64,000 nucleotides of DNA from Holtermannia corniformis (lineage: Eukaryota; Basidiomycota; Tremellomycetes; Holtermanniales): contig BCIJ01000001.1 of the NCBI GenBank assembly GCA_001599935.1, forward strand, positions 1,398,766 to 1,462,765, read 5' to 3'. Made by a program: the position numbers and the translations under genes. Position 1 is the stretch's first letter. The number at the start of each line of letters is the position of its first letter. Under the pieces are notes generated by a model, which made no database searches, was not told where the DNA came from, and worked only from the letters and a program-made list of their open reading frames with translations. Positions 1 to 11,643 of the stretch are shown here, piece after piece.

Positions 1-276
1 CAACCGACGTATGCGGCTCCCGTGCATACCCAAACTCCTCATCTCCCCACTGCCCACCCCTACGCACGTCCGCCGCCCGTACGCACAGTACAACAACCCT
101 ATACCCCATTCGCCGAGCCCCCGTGTATCCCACTGGAGGGACGCCAATCAGCACCCGTATCTCGGCAAAGCTCGCTATCAGCCATGCGCTCAAGCGCAAT
201 CAAGCGAAGCGCAAGCGGCGTCGCTCTTGAAAAGTGGCGACAAGAGAACAATGGTCGAGTTGCGACAAGGTCTTGA
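1..276 (+). CDS. 3' end of an unidentified gene (partial)
   Basis: Frame 1 is open from the first base of the window to a TGA at 274-276. The encoded tail is rich in Pro, Gln, Ser and Tyr (for example PYARPPPVRTVQQPYTPF) and ends in a basic, Ser-rich segment, as in the disordered C-terminus of a fungal regulatory or RNA-binding protein. No domain is visible and the 5' part lies outside the window. It could be chance coding, but the composition looks protein-like. It ends 4 nt from the stop of the opposing transporter gene, so the two 3' UTRs must overlap if both are real. Confidence 0.4.
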   Translation, partial: QPTYAAPVHTQTPHLPTAHPYARPPPVRTVQQPYTPFAEPPCIPLEGRQSAPVSRQSSLSAMRSSAIKRSASGVALEKWRQENNGRVATRS

Positions 277-280
277 GAGG

Positions 281-2629
281 TCACACTAGCATATCTTGGA
301 ACGTTGTATGAATACGCATGTAATGATGTATCTGTGATGGCTGTATGATACAACGGCGACCTGGCTTCTGTTCGTCACCGCCCGGCTCCCCAGTCCTCGT
401 CTGCATCGTCTTGCCAATTGAGCTCGGCTCTGTACAGACGTCAGCGCGCGAACGGGACAAGGTTGACACTTGCGATCGTCGTCGCCGCCGACTCTGGCGC
501 TCACGCCGAACAGCAACAAAGACGCTCAAGCCGAGCGCAACGAAGCACATGACGGTCGAGAACTCGAAGGCGGTTGCGTAGCACGAGGACCCGATGATAC
601 CTGTGCGGTCATGAGTTCAGAGCCGTACACGATCCGCCATACATACAGTCATGAGAGTGGTCGTTGGGGTCGAGAATGACCGCGCCGCCGCGAGCGACAA
701 GCCTGCGCATCCGGTTGATCGCTTGGTCTGCAGGCGATCCCACCTTGCCGAGCTAACTCTCTGTCAGCACCACACACCATATACGTTGGTGGACTCACCG
801 TGTGCGAGTCATAGACGCGACCAAACACGAGGTTGAGCAAGTTCCCGCCTAGGACTGGCGAGAGGGACGCATAGCCCCAGTTCTGCGCAAAGTGTGCTGC
901 GGATGTCAGTCATTGAGCGCACTCCTTTTGACAACCTACAGAGTCCGAACCACTCCAGCGCAAGCATAGGCATAAGACCAAACATTCCGCCGTAGGAGAG
1001 CCCGAGCAGCGTGCTGACTTTCCATAGACCTTGGACGGACGTCTGCCCGATGGCGGCGATCTGCGAGATGATGAAAAGCGTGCTCACGAGCAGCATGAAC
1101 CAGACCTGAGTGCTTCAGTTAAGTGCCAGCAGTGCGACGTACGCGACTCACACGGCGAATACCGAAGCGAGCTTTGGCAAAGTCACTCAGACCACCCATG
1201 ATGATCCGGCCCAAGCAGTTCCAGATGCTAACGACGGCTACCTGAGTCGCCTGCCACTTTGCAACCTCTTTCAGGTCGTAGTCGATATGCCCTTGGCGCG
1301 TGAGTGCGAGCGCGAGCGTGCCGACATTGTTGATGTACATGAGGCCGACGCCGCTCAGACACGTCAGGATACCGCAAAGGATCCAGAAATCGACATGGTG
1401 CACAAGGCTGCGACCGTAGATGTCGATCACATCGGGTGAGAGAGAGTGCGAACGAATATGCTGAGGTCTCCGAGGCGGTGGTGGGGTCGCATCGCCATCG
1501 TCGTAGTGTACGCGGTGGTGCACTGGTGACCTGGAGCGTACGAGCTCGAGCGAAGTGGTGCGTGAGAGTGCGGCGTCCTCGTCGTGCGGGTGCAGGATGC
1601 CTTGAGTCGAGGCGAGGATTTCGGGTGACGTGAGGCGCACCTCTAGAACGCTGTCGTCGGTTGCGAGACGGTCGTAGCCTGATTGACTGCGACCACGCTC
1701 CCGTTCTTCTGGTTGCCAAGCTGCCGGTCGGATCGGCTGGACGAGAATCGCGCCGAGAACCATAGGAACCGCACAACCGATTGCGAGTAGCGAGAGGAAG
1801 GACGCCGTATCACCTGCAAACAGTGCATGTGACAGAAACGAGAAGAGGAAAGCCGATAGGCCGAAGCCTGCCAGGACGATCGCGGTTGCCGTCGCTCGCT
1901 GCTGGACGTTAACACAAGTCAACTTGTGAGCACTTTACTGACAGTGGTGTCGGTAAAACTCTTGGCGACCGCGTTCATAGCCCCCGTCAGACCTGCCGAC
2001 CCACCCAATCCCGTCATGAACTGAAAGCAGGCGAGTGCGACGAGGCCACTGGTCTTCAGATGGCCAGCATCATCCGTCCTGCCCAGCCGTCCGACGAAGA
2101 ATGACTCGATGCCAAAGTATCCGAAGAACAACATCGCAGAAGCAATAGAGAGCGGTCTGTAGTGTCAACAAGTGCCGGTAGCATGCGTCTTGCTCACATT
2201 CTCGGGCCCTTCGAGTCGACAATCTTGCCCCATCTATGCACGTCAGCTGCAGTCAGTTGTGACCACGCAAAACTGACAGCGGTCCACTGCTGTATACGCC
2301 AAGATTGCCAGCAGCGCCCACGAGGTTGACTTGGGTAGAGCTCAGCCCTAACCGAGTTGCAAGCTGCGGGGCGTAGCCAGAGTACACCTGCAGACGTCAG
2401 GCATCATTCCTAGACGTCAAATCTACGCACATAGTTGGATCCGCTGGATGCCAAAGGATCAGCAAGTGCCTTCAACTCTGTGTAACCCACCTGGCAAGAG
2501 CCACGGCCACCGCAAACACGAGCGTGACAAGGCGACGCGACTTTGTCCTTGATGACTCTGGCCCTGCGACCCCCTCCATTGACTCTTGCTGCGTCTTGAG
2601 CAAGGGCGTGTGCGAGTGAGTGCGCTGCA
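281..2629 (-). CDS. Nodulin-like MFS transporter
   Basis: Major facilitator membrane transporter of the fungal nodulin-like/monocarboxylate-type group (YMR155W-like); substrate unknown. The N-terminus MQRTHSHTPLL at 2629 leads into TM1 (LVTLVFAVAVALA). Then come the family motif SGYAPQLATRLGLSSTQVN (2300-2395), a Gly-rich helix (GLGGSAGLTGAMNAVAKSF), a cytosolic loop rich in Ser/Arg, and the C-terminal half with DFWILCGILTCLSGVGLMYI, INNVG and SIWNCLGRIIMGGLSDFAK. The last exons give FAQNWGYASLSPVLGGNLLN, YDSHT and CIIGSSCY, a typical cysteine-bearing loop before the last helix. At least eight introns are inferred, including one flanking a 13-nt microexon (2431-2443). The last exon runs as a basic, low-complexity tail to TGA at 281-283; an unseen intron could end the protein earlier. 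The gene is divergent from the phosphotransferase gene, with 357 bp between start codons. Confidence 0.85.
2431..2443 (-). other. 13-nt microexon of the MFS gene
   Basis: Read on the minus strand, exon 1 ends GCCAG before gtgggt. The next exon is the 13 bases at 2431-2443, preceded by ATCCAG and followed by gtgcgtag. The third exon begins GTGTACTCTGG after CTGCAG. Joined, they read ALASGSNYVYSGYAPQLA, the expected first-helix sequence of this transporter group. Skipping the microexon shifts the frame. Confidence 0.75.
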
Positions 2630-2986
2630 TCGAGGGAGGTTTCCAACTCACCCCTAGCGCGAATCGGAAACGCGAGCACAAGCCTCGTCGGTCAACCCCG
2701 AAGCCGAGAGTGGCAACGTGAGGCGAGTGACAACTGGGCATGAGTGTACATAGTGGAGAGCGTCTCGGGTCATCCTATACATGTCAGAGCTGTCAGAAAC
2801 CTGAAATGATATCCATCGAAGGCGTCCGATACGCTGTCCACAGCCTCTGACAGACGGGATCCATATGGCCAGTCCGGATATCCGCGGACAAGTCTCGGAC
2901 ATCCGCCCCAGAAAACACACCCGAGTGACGCTGTCTTTTCCCGCCGTCATCCCAACTCTCCGTCCCGTCGCAACCGTCGGTTCACT
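2630..2986. promoter_or_regulatory. Divergent promoter region, MFS gene and phosphotransferase gene
   Basis: 357 bp between the two divergent start codons with no credible gene. A repeated gaTATCCg/TCCGGATATCCG-type sequence occurs near 2805-2890. No clear TATA box was seen. Confidence 0.4.
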
Positions 2987-4694
2987 ATGAGGATCACAAG
3001 GCAGCAGCTGGCAGCGCTCGACGAGTACAAGTACTCGGGCACCGACAAATCGGTCGTCTCGCGGTATATCCTCGGACCTTACTGGACGTGGCTCGTTCAG
3101 CTGTTTCCAAAGACACTGGCCCCGAACACGGTTAGTGAGGTATGTAGGTGTGGCATGGCTGCTAATTATTGTGACAGATCACCTTCCTCGGTTTGTGCTT
3201 CGTCTTCACCAACGTCGCCACGCTGCTGGCGTTTGACCCGCTCTACACGGGGAGAGAGTTGCCAACATGGGTGTACTATTCGTAGGTGGTCAGCAGCATG
3301 CCAGGTTCATAACTGAGTCGTGCTAGCTGGGCTTTCGGACTCTTTGCCTACCAATCGATGGATGCGATCGACGGCAAGCAGGCGCGAAGAACGGGCATGG
3401 CAGGACCGCTGGGCGAAATGTTCGACCACGGCTGCGGTAAGTCGCTACGTGGCGGCGCAAAGGAATCTGTCCTGACTTTGCAATAGATGCGATCAACACC
3501 ACTGTACGGCTCGATCCGGACTTAGTGATCTGCTGCTGATTGTGGAACAGCTCGAGGTCGTCCTGTGCGCCCACGCGCTGGGCTTGAACAGATCCTGGTG
3601 GACAGTCGCTAGTCAGGCCGCAACCCTGGCCAACTTTTACCTCACGACGTGCGTGCTGTCATGCCTTCTCCATAAGTGAGACTGACGACTCTTGCGCAGT
3701 TGGGAGGAATACAACACTGGTCAGGCTCTCGCGCTATCTACTGCAAAGTCTGACGTCCAACAGGAACGCTCTACTTGTCGGCGTTCTCGGGACCAGTCGA
3801 AGGCATTCTCCTCATCGTCGCCATCTACCTTGTGAACGCCATCCACCCATCTGGATCCGCGTTCTGGTCGACCAAAATTGTCGACCTCATCCCATCATCG
3901 CACATCTACGACTTGTTCCACGCTATTGACGGGGTGCTTGGACTCAAGGGCAACGCCGAACTGACCCAGCTTCCGCTCAATGTTGGATTCATGGTGTTCG
4001 GCGGGCTCGGCACGATCGGCAACATTGTCAATGCGTGAGTTACTGGGCACATGCGCATGCGCAGACTGACACACGCAGCTACTGGAACGTCATTTTGACT
4101 AGACGCAAGAACAAGCAGGCGATCCTACCCCCGCTTCTAGGCCTGTTGCCGTTCTTCACCCACTCGCTCATCCTCGTTGCCTGGCTTCATGCTGAGACCT
4201 TTGGGGGTGTTTCGATCGTGCACGATGCACGCCTGCTCCCCTTCCTGGGCTACTGGGGCATGAGCTTCGCCTACCAGGTCGGGCAGCTGATCCTTGCCCA
4301 TGTCACAAAGTCAGACTTTCCCTACTGGAACGGGATGATGGTCTTTTCTGCGTTTGGTGCGATTGACGCCAACGCGCGGGCTTTGTTCGGCTGGTATGTT
4401 GCCTTGGATTTGAGGAGCAATCCGCTGATGCGGCCTAGGGAACCCCTCATGCAATCGCAACCGTTGACGGCAAACGTCTTCATTCTCATGAGCTTCTTGC
4501 TTGCGATAGGCAACTACATCCGCTTCGCTCGCGAAGTAATTTGGCAAATGTAAGTCCGAAGAGACGCCTACGCCCACGCATAGCTAATTGCCTGCAGCAC
4601 CGAGCACACTGGCATTGCGTGCTTTACCGTTCGTCACAAGGACTCGCACGGCGACTGGGTCGAGAACGATGAGGCAGAGAAGAAGAGCAAGTAA
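2987..4694 (+). CDS. CDP-alcohol phosphotransferase (choline/ethanolamine phosphotransferase)
   Basis: Last step of the Kennedy pathway: transfers phosphocholine or phosphoethanolamine from the CDP-alcohol to diacylglycerol in the ER/Golgi membrane. The complete CDP-alcohol phosphotransferase signature DG-x2-AR-x8-G-x3-D-x3-D is encoded from 3370 and finishes across an intron ([20 protein letters not shown], then GCD). The start at 2987 gives the family N-terminus ([45 protein letters not shown]). Several hydrophobic segments follow, for example [20 protein letters not shown] and [18 protein letters not shown]. The C-terminus is charged ([13 protein letters not shown]) and stops at 4692-4694. 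At least seven introns of about 40-50 nt are visible. Sequence alone does not tell Cpt1 from Ept1. It is divergent from the MFS gene and upstream of a collinear ABC transporter and phosphatidylserine decarboxylase. Confidence 0.93.
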
Positions 4695-4830
4695 GGTGTG
4701 CACCAGCTGCAGAGGACGTCCGAGGCTGTAGCGACATAGACGACTGCCTTGTAGCCTGATGCGACATCATACACCTCGACTTGTTTGTATTTGCGGATCC
4801 CGCCAAGCGTGCGGGTGTCGCCACCAGCTT

Positions 4831-4888
4831 GTTGACCGCATCGAGGGCGATCATCCTCGGTTGACCGCATCGAGGGCGATCATCCTCG
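4831..4888. repeat. 29-bp perfect tandem duplication
   Basis: Two adjacent identical 29-bp units, 4831-4859 and 4860-4888. Each starts GTTGACCGCATCGAGGGCGA and ends TCATCCTCG. The second copy ends 8 bp before the start codon of the ABC transporter at 4897, so the duplication lies in its 5' UTR or core promoter. Confidence 0.95.
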
Positions 4889-4896
4889 GCTGCAAG

Positions 4897-7800
4897 ATGA
4901 AGTCGCTCGTCGTGGGGTCGCTTGCGATCCTGCTTGCATCTGTTGCGGTAGCAAAGCCAGTACCGGACACTTTCAATAGCGGATTGTCGACCGATCGAGG
5001 ATACCCAGCCAACAGCATGGTGTGTCTGGGGTTTACGGACCGCTGGAACAATGGCTGATCGCTACGTAGATCAATATGGGACTGGGAAAACGTAAACGAT
5101 GATGGAAGATACAGGGAATAGCGAGGCTGATCTAAACTAGCAAGCGATGGCGACGACAAGTGCCCGCCGTGCTTCAACTGCCTGTTACCGGCGTTCAACT
5201 GCGGCCAGGTAGGTGCATCCCTTTACGAGCACGCACAAGCTGATGCGTCTAGTTTGGCGAGTGTAATCCCTATGATGGCCAATGTCGGTGTCCGGATGGG
5301 TGGGGTGGTCAAGACTGCCTTACGCCGCGTAAGTGGCGGTTGGACGTGATGCATCGAGCTGACGATATGCAGTCTGCGGTGCTTTGACGGACGGCGATGA
5401 ACGTTTCCCAAGAGCTGATGGAGAGCTGTGCGAGTGCAAGGATGGTTGGGGTGGCATCAACTGCAATGGTGAGTGGTTGGCGGTTGATGCGCTGGGCTGA
5501 TCTAGTTACAGTCTGCCAGAATGACAAAGTCTGTGCGGCCTTCAAGCCTCGCTGGGGCTCGCCGGACGAGGGTGGTGAAGTGGACGTCGGCAACATGACC
5601 TGCTACAAGGGCGGTCTGGCCATTGAGCAGAACTACCAGATGTGCGATGTCACCAGTAAGTCGGATCACATTCCTAGGGTCATCGCTGATAATCACTCAG
5701 ACCGAAAGATCAAGGACACGATCCCCGACAACAAACCGCCCCAGGTCACGTTCTCATGTACTGCCAACGGACCTTCGTCGAATTTGTCTCGTGCAGGCTA
5801 CAATCACCCACTGTTTGCGCCGTTTACGGACTTGACATCAGCGGCGGCGGCAATCGCTGATGGCGATGCGACCGGAACATGCTCTTTCCAGTTCTGGGTC
5901 GACCGTATTGAGAGCTTCTACTGCAAGCTTGATCAGTGCTCCTGGCAATCCAAGGATTCTTTCAGTCAGTATTGTCTGCTGTGTATGCGCGTCGCTTATA
6001 GGTGGCAGACTCCAATTCGACCGACTACCGATGCGAGACGATCGAGTGTGCTTGTGTACCAGGTCGCTTTTTGTGCGGCGAGAACGGCAGCGTCAGTAAG
6101 TCAACCTGAGGCCACAAGGAGCATCAGCTAATCAAACAGACATCGACGACTTCTTGACCGAGGAAGTCAAGGGTCCGGCGACATTTGCTTGCGCAACAGG
6201 CAAAGGGTGTTCTTTCCAGGAACCGGCCATGAATCAACTCATCAACGACATCTTTGGCGACAACAGCATTACGCTGGACTGCGAGAGCGGAGAGTGTTTG
6301 CACTACACCCAGGTGCCAGGATATGTTGTCAGTGATTCAGAACCTGCAGGCGACCTCACTAACCCAGGCAGCAACCACAACGCCCCGATAACACTGTTGC
6401 CGTTGCGCTGAGTGCTGCTACGGCCGCAGTAATCTTCTTCGCTGCGTGTCTATGTGAGTTCATTGCTCGACGAGGATGTAGGCTGACCTACTGAAGTGCT
6501 TTGGTACCTTGGTCGGACCCACAAGCACCCGGAAGGCTTTGATGGCGTCAAGTTGCCGGAAGACGAAGCGTCAAAGCTCATGACCGACCACGTTCCTGCC
6601 ACCCTGCACTTCAACAACCTCTCGTACGCGGTCAACAACAAGATGATCTTGTCCCACATTACTGGCGCTGTCCACCCTGGGGAGCTGATGGCCATCATGG
6701 GCGCTTCGGGGGCTGGCAAATCGACGTTACTCGACATTCTTGCGCACAAGGGCAAGAGCGGCGCCGTGTCGGGCGTCATGTACGTCAATGGTCGTACGAT
6801 CGATGACGAGGCGCTCTTCCGTCGTGTCGTCGGATTTGTCGATCAGGAAGACACGCTGTTGAGCACCCTGACAGTGTACGAGACGGTGTTGTACTCGGCA
6901 CTGCTGCGTCTACCGCGCGAGATGAGTCTAGAGGCGAAGAAATTCAGAACTCTGGAGACGATGCACGAGCTGGGCATTTTGGGCATCAAGGATTCACGGA
7001 TTGGCGAAGCTGGTGAGCTTGGTGAACAGAATCGGCAGCGATGCTGATCATTGTATAGGCAAGCGATCCATTTCCGGCGGCGAAAAGCGCCGCGTCTCCA
7101 TCGCATGCGAGCTTGTGACCGGCCCGTCGGTGCTATTCTTGGATGAGCCAACATCTGGCTTGGACTCGTACAATGCTTTCAACGTGATCGACTCGCTCAA
7201 GACGCTCGCCAAGACGTACAACCGCACAGTTGTCTTCACGATCCACCAGCCGCAGAGCAACATTGTCAACTTGTTCGACCGATTGTTGCTGCTCGCCAAA
7301 GGCCACTTGGTATACTGTGGAACCGCCTCGCATGCCCAAGGTCACTTTGAGAAACTAGGCCACCCCTGCCCGCCCGGTTACAATATCGCAGACTACCTCA
7401 GTGAGTACTCGACCAGAGTTCCAGCGCGTGCTCATCCTCATAGTCGACTTGACGGTGCAGGCATCGGGTGATAGCCGCCCCAAAGCCAATGGGGACTCGC
7501 CCCCTGTCGAACCTGTCAGCAATGGTGCTTCGTCTCCGGATCCCGAGGCCGGCTTCAGACAACGTGAAAGCCGTAGTGCAGCCCGTGCACCTCGTGAACA
7601 AGACCCTCGCGCAGAGTCTCCCATACCCGTCATTAGCGAGCTGTACGCTGCCAACCAGTTCATCAAAGACAAGGCCAAGCGGGTCCTGGGTGCTTTCTCA
7701 TCCTCATCAACGTCGTCAACGGAGGACAATGGTGTACAAACACCTCGGATCTCCGAGGAGCTAGCACACCTCGTCCTTGCGTCTCGTGCGAGCGATGAAG

Positions 7801-9118
7801 CCAAGATTGTCGAAGCAGAAATCAACCGGATCGAGTCGGGTCAGTCGCCAGATGGAATTGATCAGCTTCAAGACTGGTCTTCCGAGACGACGTTGTTGCG
7901 CGGCTACAAGAAGGCCTCAATCTGGACCCAATTCCGCTTATTGAGTGGTCGCGCATTCAAGAACCTGTACCGGTGGGTAACTTGCCGACACATGCCGCTT
8001 TTTCACAGCTGATGTTGAACAGCAACCCCCTGTTGATGGCCACCCATTATGCTGTCGCGATCATCGTGGCGTGTGAGTGGATGCAAGCGGTTCCGTTCAA
8101 TTGACTGATGCGAGCACAGTCTTGTGTGGCTTCTTCTTCTACCGCGTAACAAATGACATCCCAGGCTTCCAGTCAGTACCTGCAAAGTCGACTAGATCAC
8201 ATCTGATACCCGCTGCAGGAACCGGCTTGGCTTGTTCCTCTTCATCCTGTCGCTGTTCGGATTCTCGACCTTGAGTTCTCTGGGTGTATTTGCGAACGAG
8301 CGTGTGCTTTTCATGCGGGAACGGTGCGTTGCATTGACAGTAGTGTACGGTGCTGACTGATCATTCGCAGCGCGAATGGCTACTACTCGCCAATCGCCTA
8401 CTTTCTGTCCAAGGTGAGCCATTTCATGATGTCGCGGTACAGGGCTGACGGGACCAGGTCCTGTTCGACATCTTGCCGTTGCGCGTCATCCCGCCCTTCA
8501 TTCTCGGCTCGATTGTATACGGCTTGGCGGGGCTCAACGCAGAGGTATCGGCCTTTTGGAAGTTTATCATGACGCTGGTCCTGTTCAACCTGTCGGCTTC
8601 GAGTATTGTGCTCTTCTTGTCGATCGCCGTCGCGGACACCAGTGTCGCAAACCTGTTGGGTAGCTTGGTGATGCTCTATAAGTGAGTCTTTGCCTTTGAC
8701 CACGCCTTGGCTGACGCCCCGCAGCTTGTTGTTCGCCGGCCTGCTGATGAACTACGACCGCGTACCGGACGGTCTCAAATGGATGCAAACGCTTTCGTTC
8801 TTCCACGCGGGCTATGAGGCGCTACTCGTCAACGAGCTGCGATACTTGCAGCTCATCGAACATAAGGTAGGATGCACACGCGGACGCGCCAATACTGACG
8901 CCCTTCAGTTTGGCCTCGATATCCAGGTACCCAGTGCAACGAGTGAGTGCTATCATCGTGTTGGGTTGTAGCTCATCACTCGCCTAGTCCTGTCGTCGTT
9001 CGGGTTCCACGCGCAAGCGTTCTGGTGGCCAGACACGGCCTTGCTCGCCATCGTGTTTGCCATCTTCATCGTGGCAAGCTATGTTGTCCTCGAGGTCTTT
9101 GTGAAGGAAAGGCGGTGA
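4897..9118 (+). CDS. ADP1: ABCG-type transporter with luminal EGF-like region (ADP1-like)
   Basis: ATP-driven membrane transporter of the ABCG/white half-transporter group; substrate unknown. The start gives a signal peptide ([20 protein letters not shown]). A cysteine-rich luminal region with EGF-like repeats follows ([41 protein letters not shown]), then further Cys-containing luminal sequence. A membrane anchor near 6385-6500 precedes the nucleotide-binding domain: Walker [10 protein letters not shown] (about 6700), signature SGGEKRR (about 7074), Walker B VLFLDEP (about 7130) and H-loop FTIHQPQS. The membrane domain lies at the 3' end ([53 protein letters not shown]) and stops at 9116-9118. 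EGF-like luminal domain plus ABCG core is the layout of yeast Adp1. A Ser/Pro-rich acidic linker (7480-7850) separates the NBD from the TMD. More than ten short introns. A 29-bp tandem repeat sits just upstream. Confidence 0.9.
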
Positions 9119-9291
9119 GGCAAGACTCGCAATCATATTGTATCTGCAAAAGCATATGGAAGCATCAACCTCTGGCGTCATCTCGGTCGGATACACTCAC
9201 ATGAAGACGAGGATCGGCATGACCATGACGTAAAGCTATTCTGGGGTATGTTGTAGGAGGTGGGCAGCAGAGCTGGAGCAGTCCAACGACC

Positions 9292-11121
9292 ATGTCGAGA
9301 GCCGCTGCAGACCATCCAACACGCCACGATGAGACTGTTGCGCAGCCTCTGGAAGCATCTCTGAATGCGCTGGTCGCCGAGAGCACTATAGAGTCTGGCG
9401 CGAAAGACCAAGCTGCTCGTGAGCTGCCGTGTAGTGCTCGTCAGCAACAGCGCGCTCACGGTCATCAGCATCCGAAAAGCGAAAGGATGCAGTCCATTCG
9501 CATGGCCCTGCAGCCAAGGGGTGGATCTCGAAGCTCTGGCCAAGTGAGGAGACGCTGGACACGGTGAGTCGCGAGGCCTTCTTAGCTCGCTGTCTCACGG
9601 CGGCCTTGCAAGCTCTTCAACTATGAGCACATGGGTGTGTGGAATTGTGCCAGTGTGAGGCTTGTACTGATGGCATCAGGCAACTATGTGATTGACCGCC
9701 AAACGGGCAAGAAGCTCTTCGAGAGCATGCCGATTTGTAAGCTTTGGCTTCAACTCGTCGTCTGACATTGACACTTGCAGATGTTCGTGTTGGCATGCAT
9801 CTCCTTTTTGTCTCTGGCGTGAGTCGATATCTGTGATAAGAGCTCATGCTGAGCGTCACTCAGGCGTCGTTGGTTTCCTCCTCTTCCGTCGAAGACCTGC
9901 TGCGCAAGCAGAGCATCAAACGTAAGTGGTCCACTTGATTGTCAGAGCTGAATTCCCGCGCAGAAGGCAAACTGTACGACAAGACGGGCGAGGGCGTCCT
10001 CGAACACATCCAAGCGTTCATCAACACGTACGACTTGCCGACAGACGAGTTGCTCATCAACGACCTGACGCAGTACCCGGTAAGAGTCGCACTATCGGCT
10101 ATCAGGCAGGGAGGCTGATGACGGTGCAGACGTTCAACTCGTTCTTCTCACGGCGTCTGGTGCCCTCGGCTCGACCTATCACGCGCCCGACCGATCCGTC
10201 GATCGTTGTCTCGCCAGCGGATTGCCGTTTGACAGTGTTTCAGGATGTAGAGTCTGCTAAGCGGATCTGGTCAGTTGGAGCGTCCATTCTGGCCCTCGCC
10301 AATGCCGTTGAACGACAACGCTGACGCCTCGTTGCAGGGTCAAGGGCAAGCAATTCACCATTCCTGAACTGCTAGGCCATGATCCGCGCTTCGAGGCGCT
10401 CTCGCAGGACAAGCAGGCCATGGTCGCGATCGCACGCTTGGCACCGCAAGACTATCATCGGTTCCACTCGCCGGTCGAGGGCGAAGTGGTAGCCATCAAG
10501 GATGTCCCTGGTATGTTTGCGACGCACGCCGAGGTCGTGAGCTGACATTCACGTAGGCGAGCTGTATAGTAAGTGATCATACGATGTCGCCAAGCATGGC
10601 GAGGCTGATGAAGATGGCAGCCGTGAACCCACAAGCTATCAACGAGGGTACGCAAAGGCCAATCCGTGAGGGCGCAATCACTCATTGTCAACCCGACAGA
10701 CCTGAATGTGTTCACGCTCAACAAACGCTCTGTGATGCTCATCAACGCCAACCTCGGCCCCGGACGAGAAGCTGTTCCCGTCGCATTCGTAGCTATCGGT
10801 GGTCAGTCCATCACTCCTCCGTACCGATCCGCGTCCCTGACAAAGTCCATCCCAGCCATGCTCGTCGGCTCCATCGGCTGGTCCAAACAAGCCGGTGATC
10901 GCGTCGCCAAGGGCGAAGAACTCGGCTGGTTCCAGGTCCGCCCCACGGCTTGCTTCTGCTCTCACTGATCGTCTCAGTACGGTGGTTCCACCACTATCGT
11001 CGTGTTCCCGTCAACGGCGCGGTCAGGGATCGAGTTTGATGCGGATCTGAAGGAGCACTCGGGTCGGGGGCTGGAGACTGTGATCCGGGTCGGCGAGGAG
11101 ATTGCAAGCATCAAGATTTGA
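9292..11121 (+). CDS. Phosphatidylserine decarboxylase proenzyme
   Basis: Makes phosphatidylethanolamine from phosphatidylserine; pyruvoyl enzyme formed by self-cleavage. The body matches the family: NYVIDRQTGKKLFESMPIYV, RVGMHLLFVS, LLRKQSIKQGKLYD, FNSFFSRRL, RPITRP, VVSPADCR, the catalytic region LAPQDYHRFHSPVEG, GELYTVNP, then VGSIGWSKQAG. The cleavage and pyruvoyl site reads YGGST, with its Ser codon at 10987-10989 just after an intron; it is a GGST variant of the usual LGST/GSS. The stop is at 11119-11121. The ATG at 9292 is a tentative start: it needs a 32-nt intron at about 9419-9450 to reach the frame giving KGWISKLWPSEETLD. No transmembrane anchor, transit peptide or C2 domain is obvious, so it looks like the short soluble fungal type. 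It is collinear with the phosphotransferase gene two positions upstream. Confidence 0.9.
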
Positions 11122-11260
11122 CGAGGGGCAACGGTCACGCTGAACCACGAGCCTTGGACGTCGCCATGGCTGGCAACAAGCAGTTATGACGATGCTTGCC
11201 ACCTCCAGTGGCATCTATGATACATCCCTTCATCATTGATCGTGATCCGACCCAGGCCAT

Positions 11261-11643
11261 CTACTTGGTCTGATTTGAAGCCGCTTGCGCCTGTGCATCC
11301 TCGGCTGCTTTCAGCTTGCCCAAGCGGACCAAGTTGCGTTTCTTGACGAGCAGCCGGACCGTGCGCTCTTGTTCGATCTGGGTCAGCTCTTGCCAGTTTG
11401 AGATCCGCGACAGTGTCTGCGCGCATCAGCCCGGAGTCTTTGTAGACTACCAACGCAACGCACCCCGTCCGAGTTGACGATCATGGGGCCCAGCGCATCG
11501 AGCTTTACAGCCTCGCCTGTGCCGACATCGAGTGCCGTGACACCGTGTTCGAGCCTTTCGTCTTGGACGGGGACGAACGAGGGCTGCTCTATAGCCAGCA
11601 GCGGTGGCGTCTCGACCTCTGGCTGATCTAGAGGATTGCTCAT
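11261..11643 (-). CDS. Small conserved fungal protein of unknown function
   Basis: About 111 aa in two exons. Exon 1 starts at 11643 (MSNPLDQPEVETPPLLAIEQ) and ends DALGPMIVNSDG. After a 46-nt intron the second exon gives TLSRISNWQELTQIEQER, then RLLVKKRNLVRLGKLKAAE, and stops at 11261. The part around NSDGTLSRIxNW, followed by a charged helix ending in KKRN, resembles a small protein seen widely in fungi as far as I recall; no function is assigned. An in-frame ATG lies upstream (11742), but the shorter start looks better. It is divergent from POL1 with only 184 bp between start codons. Confidence 0.7.
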
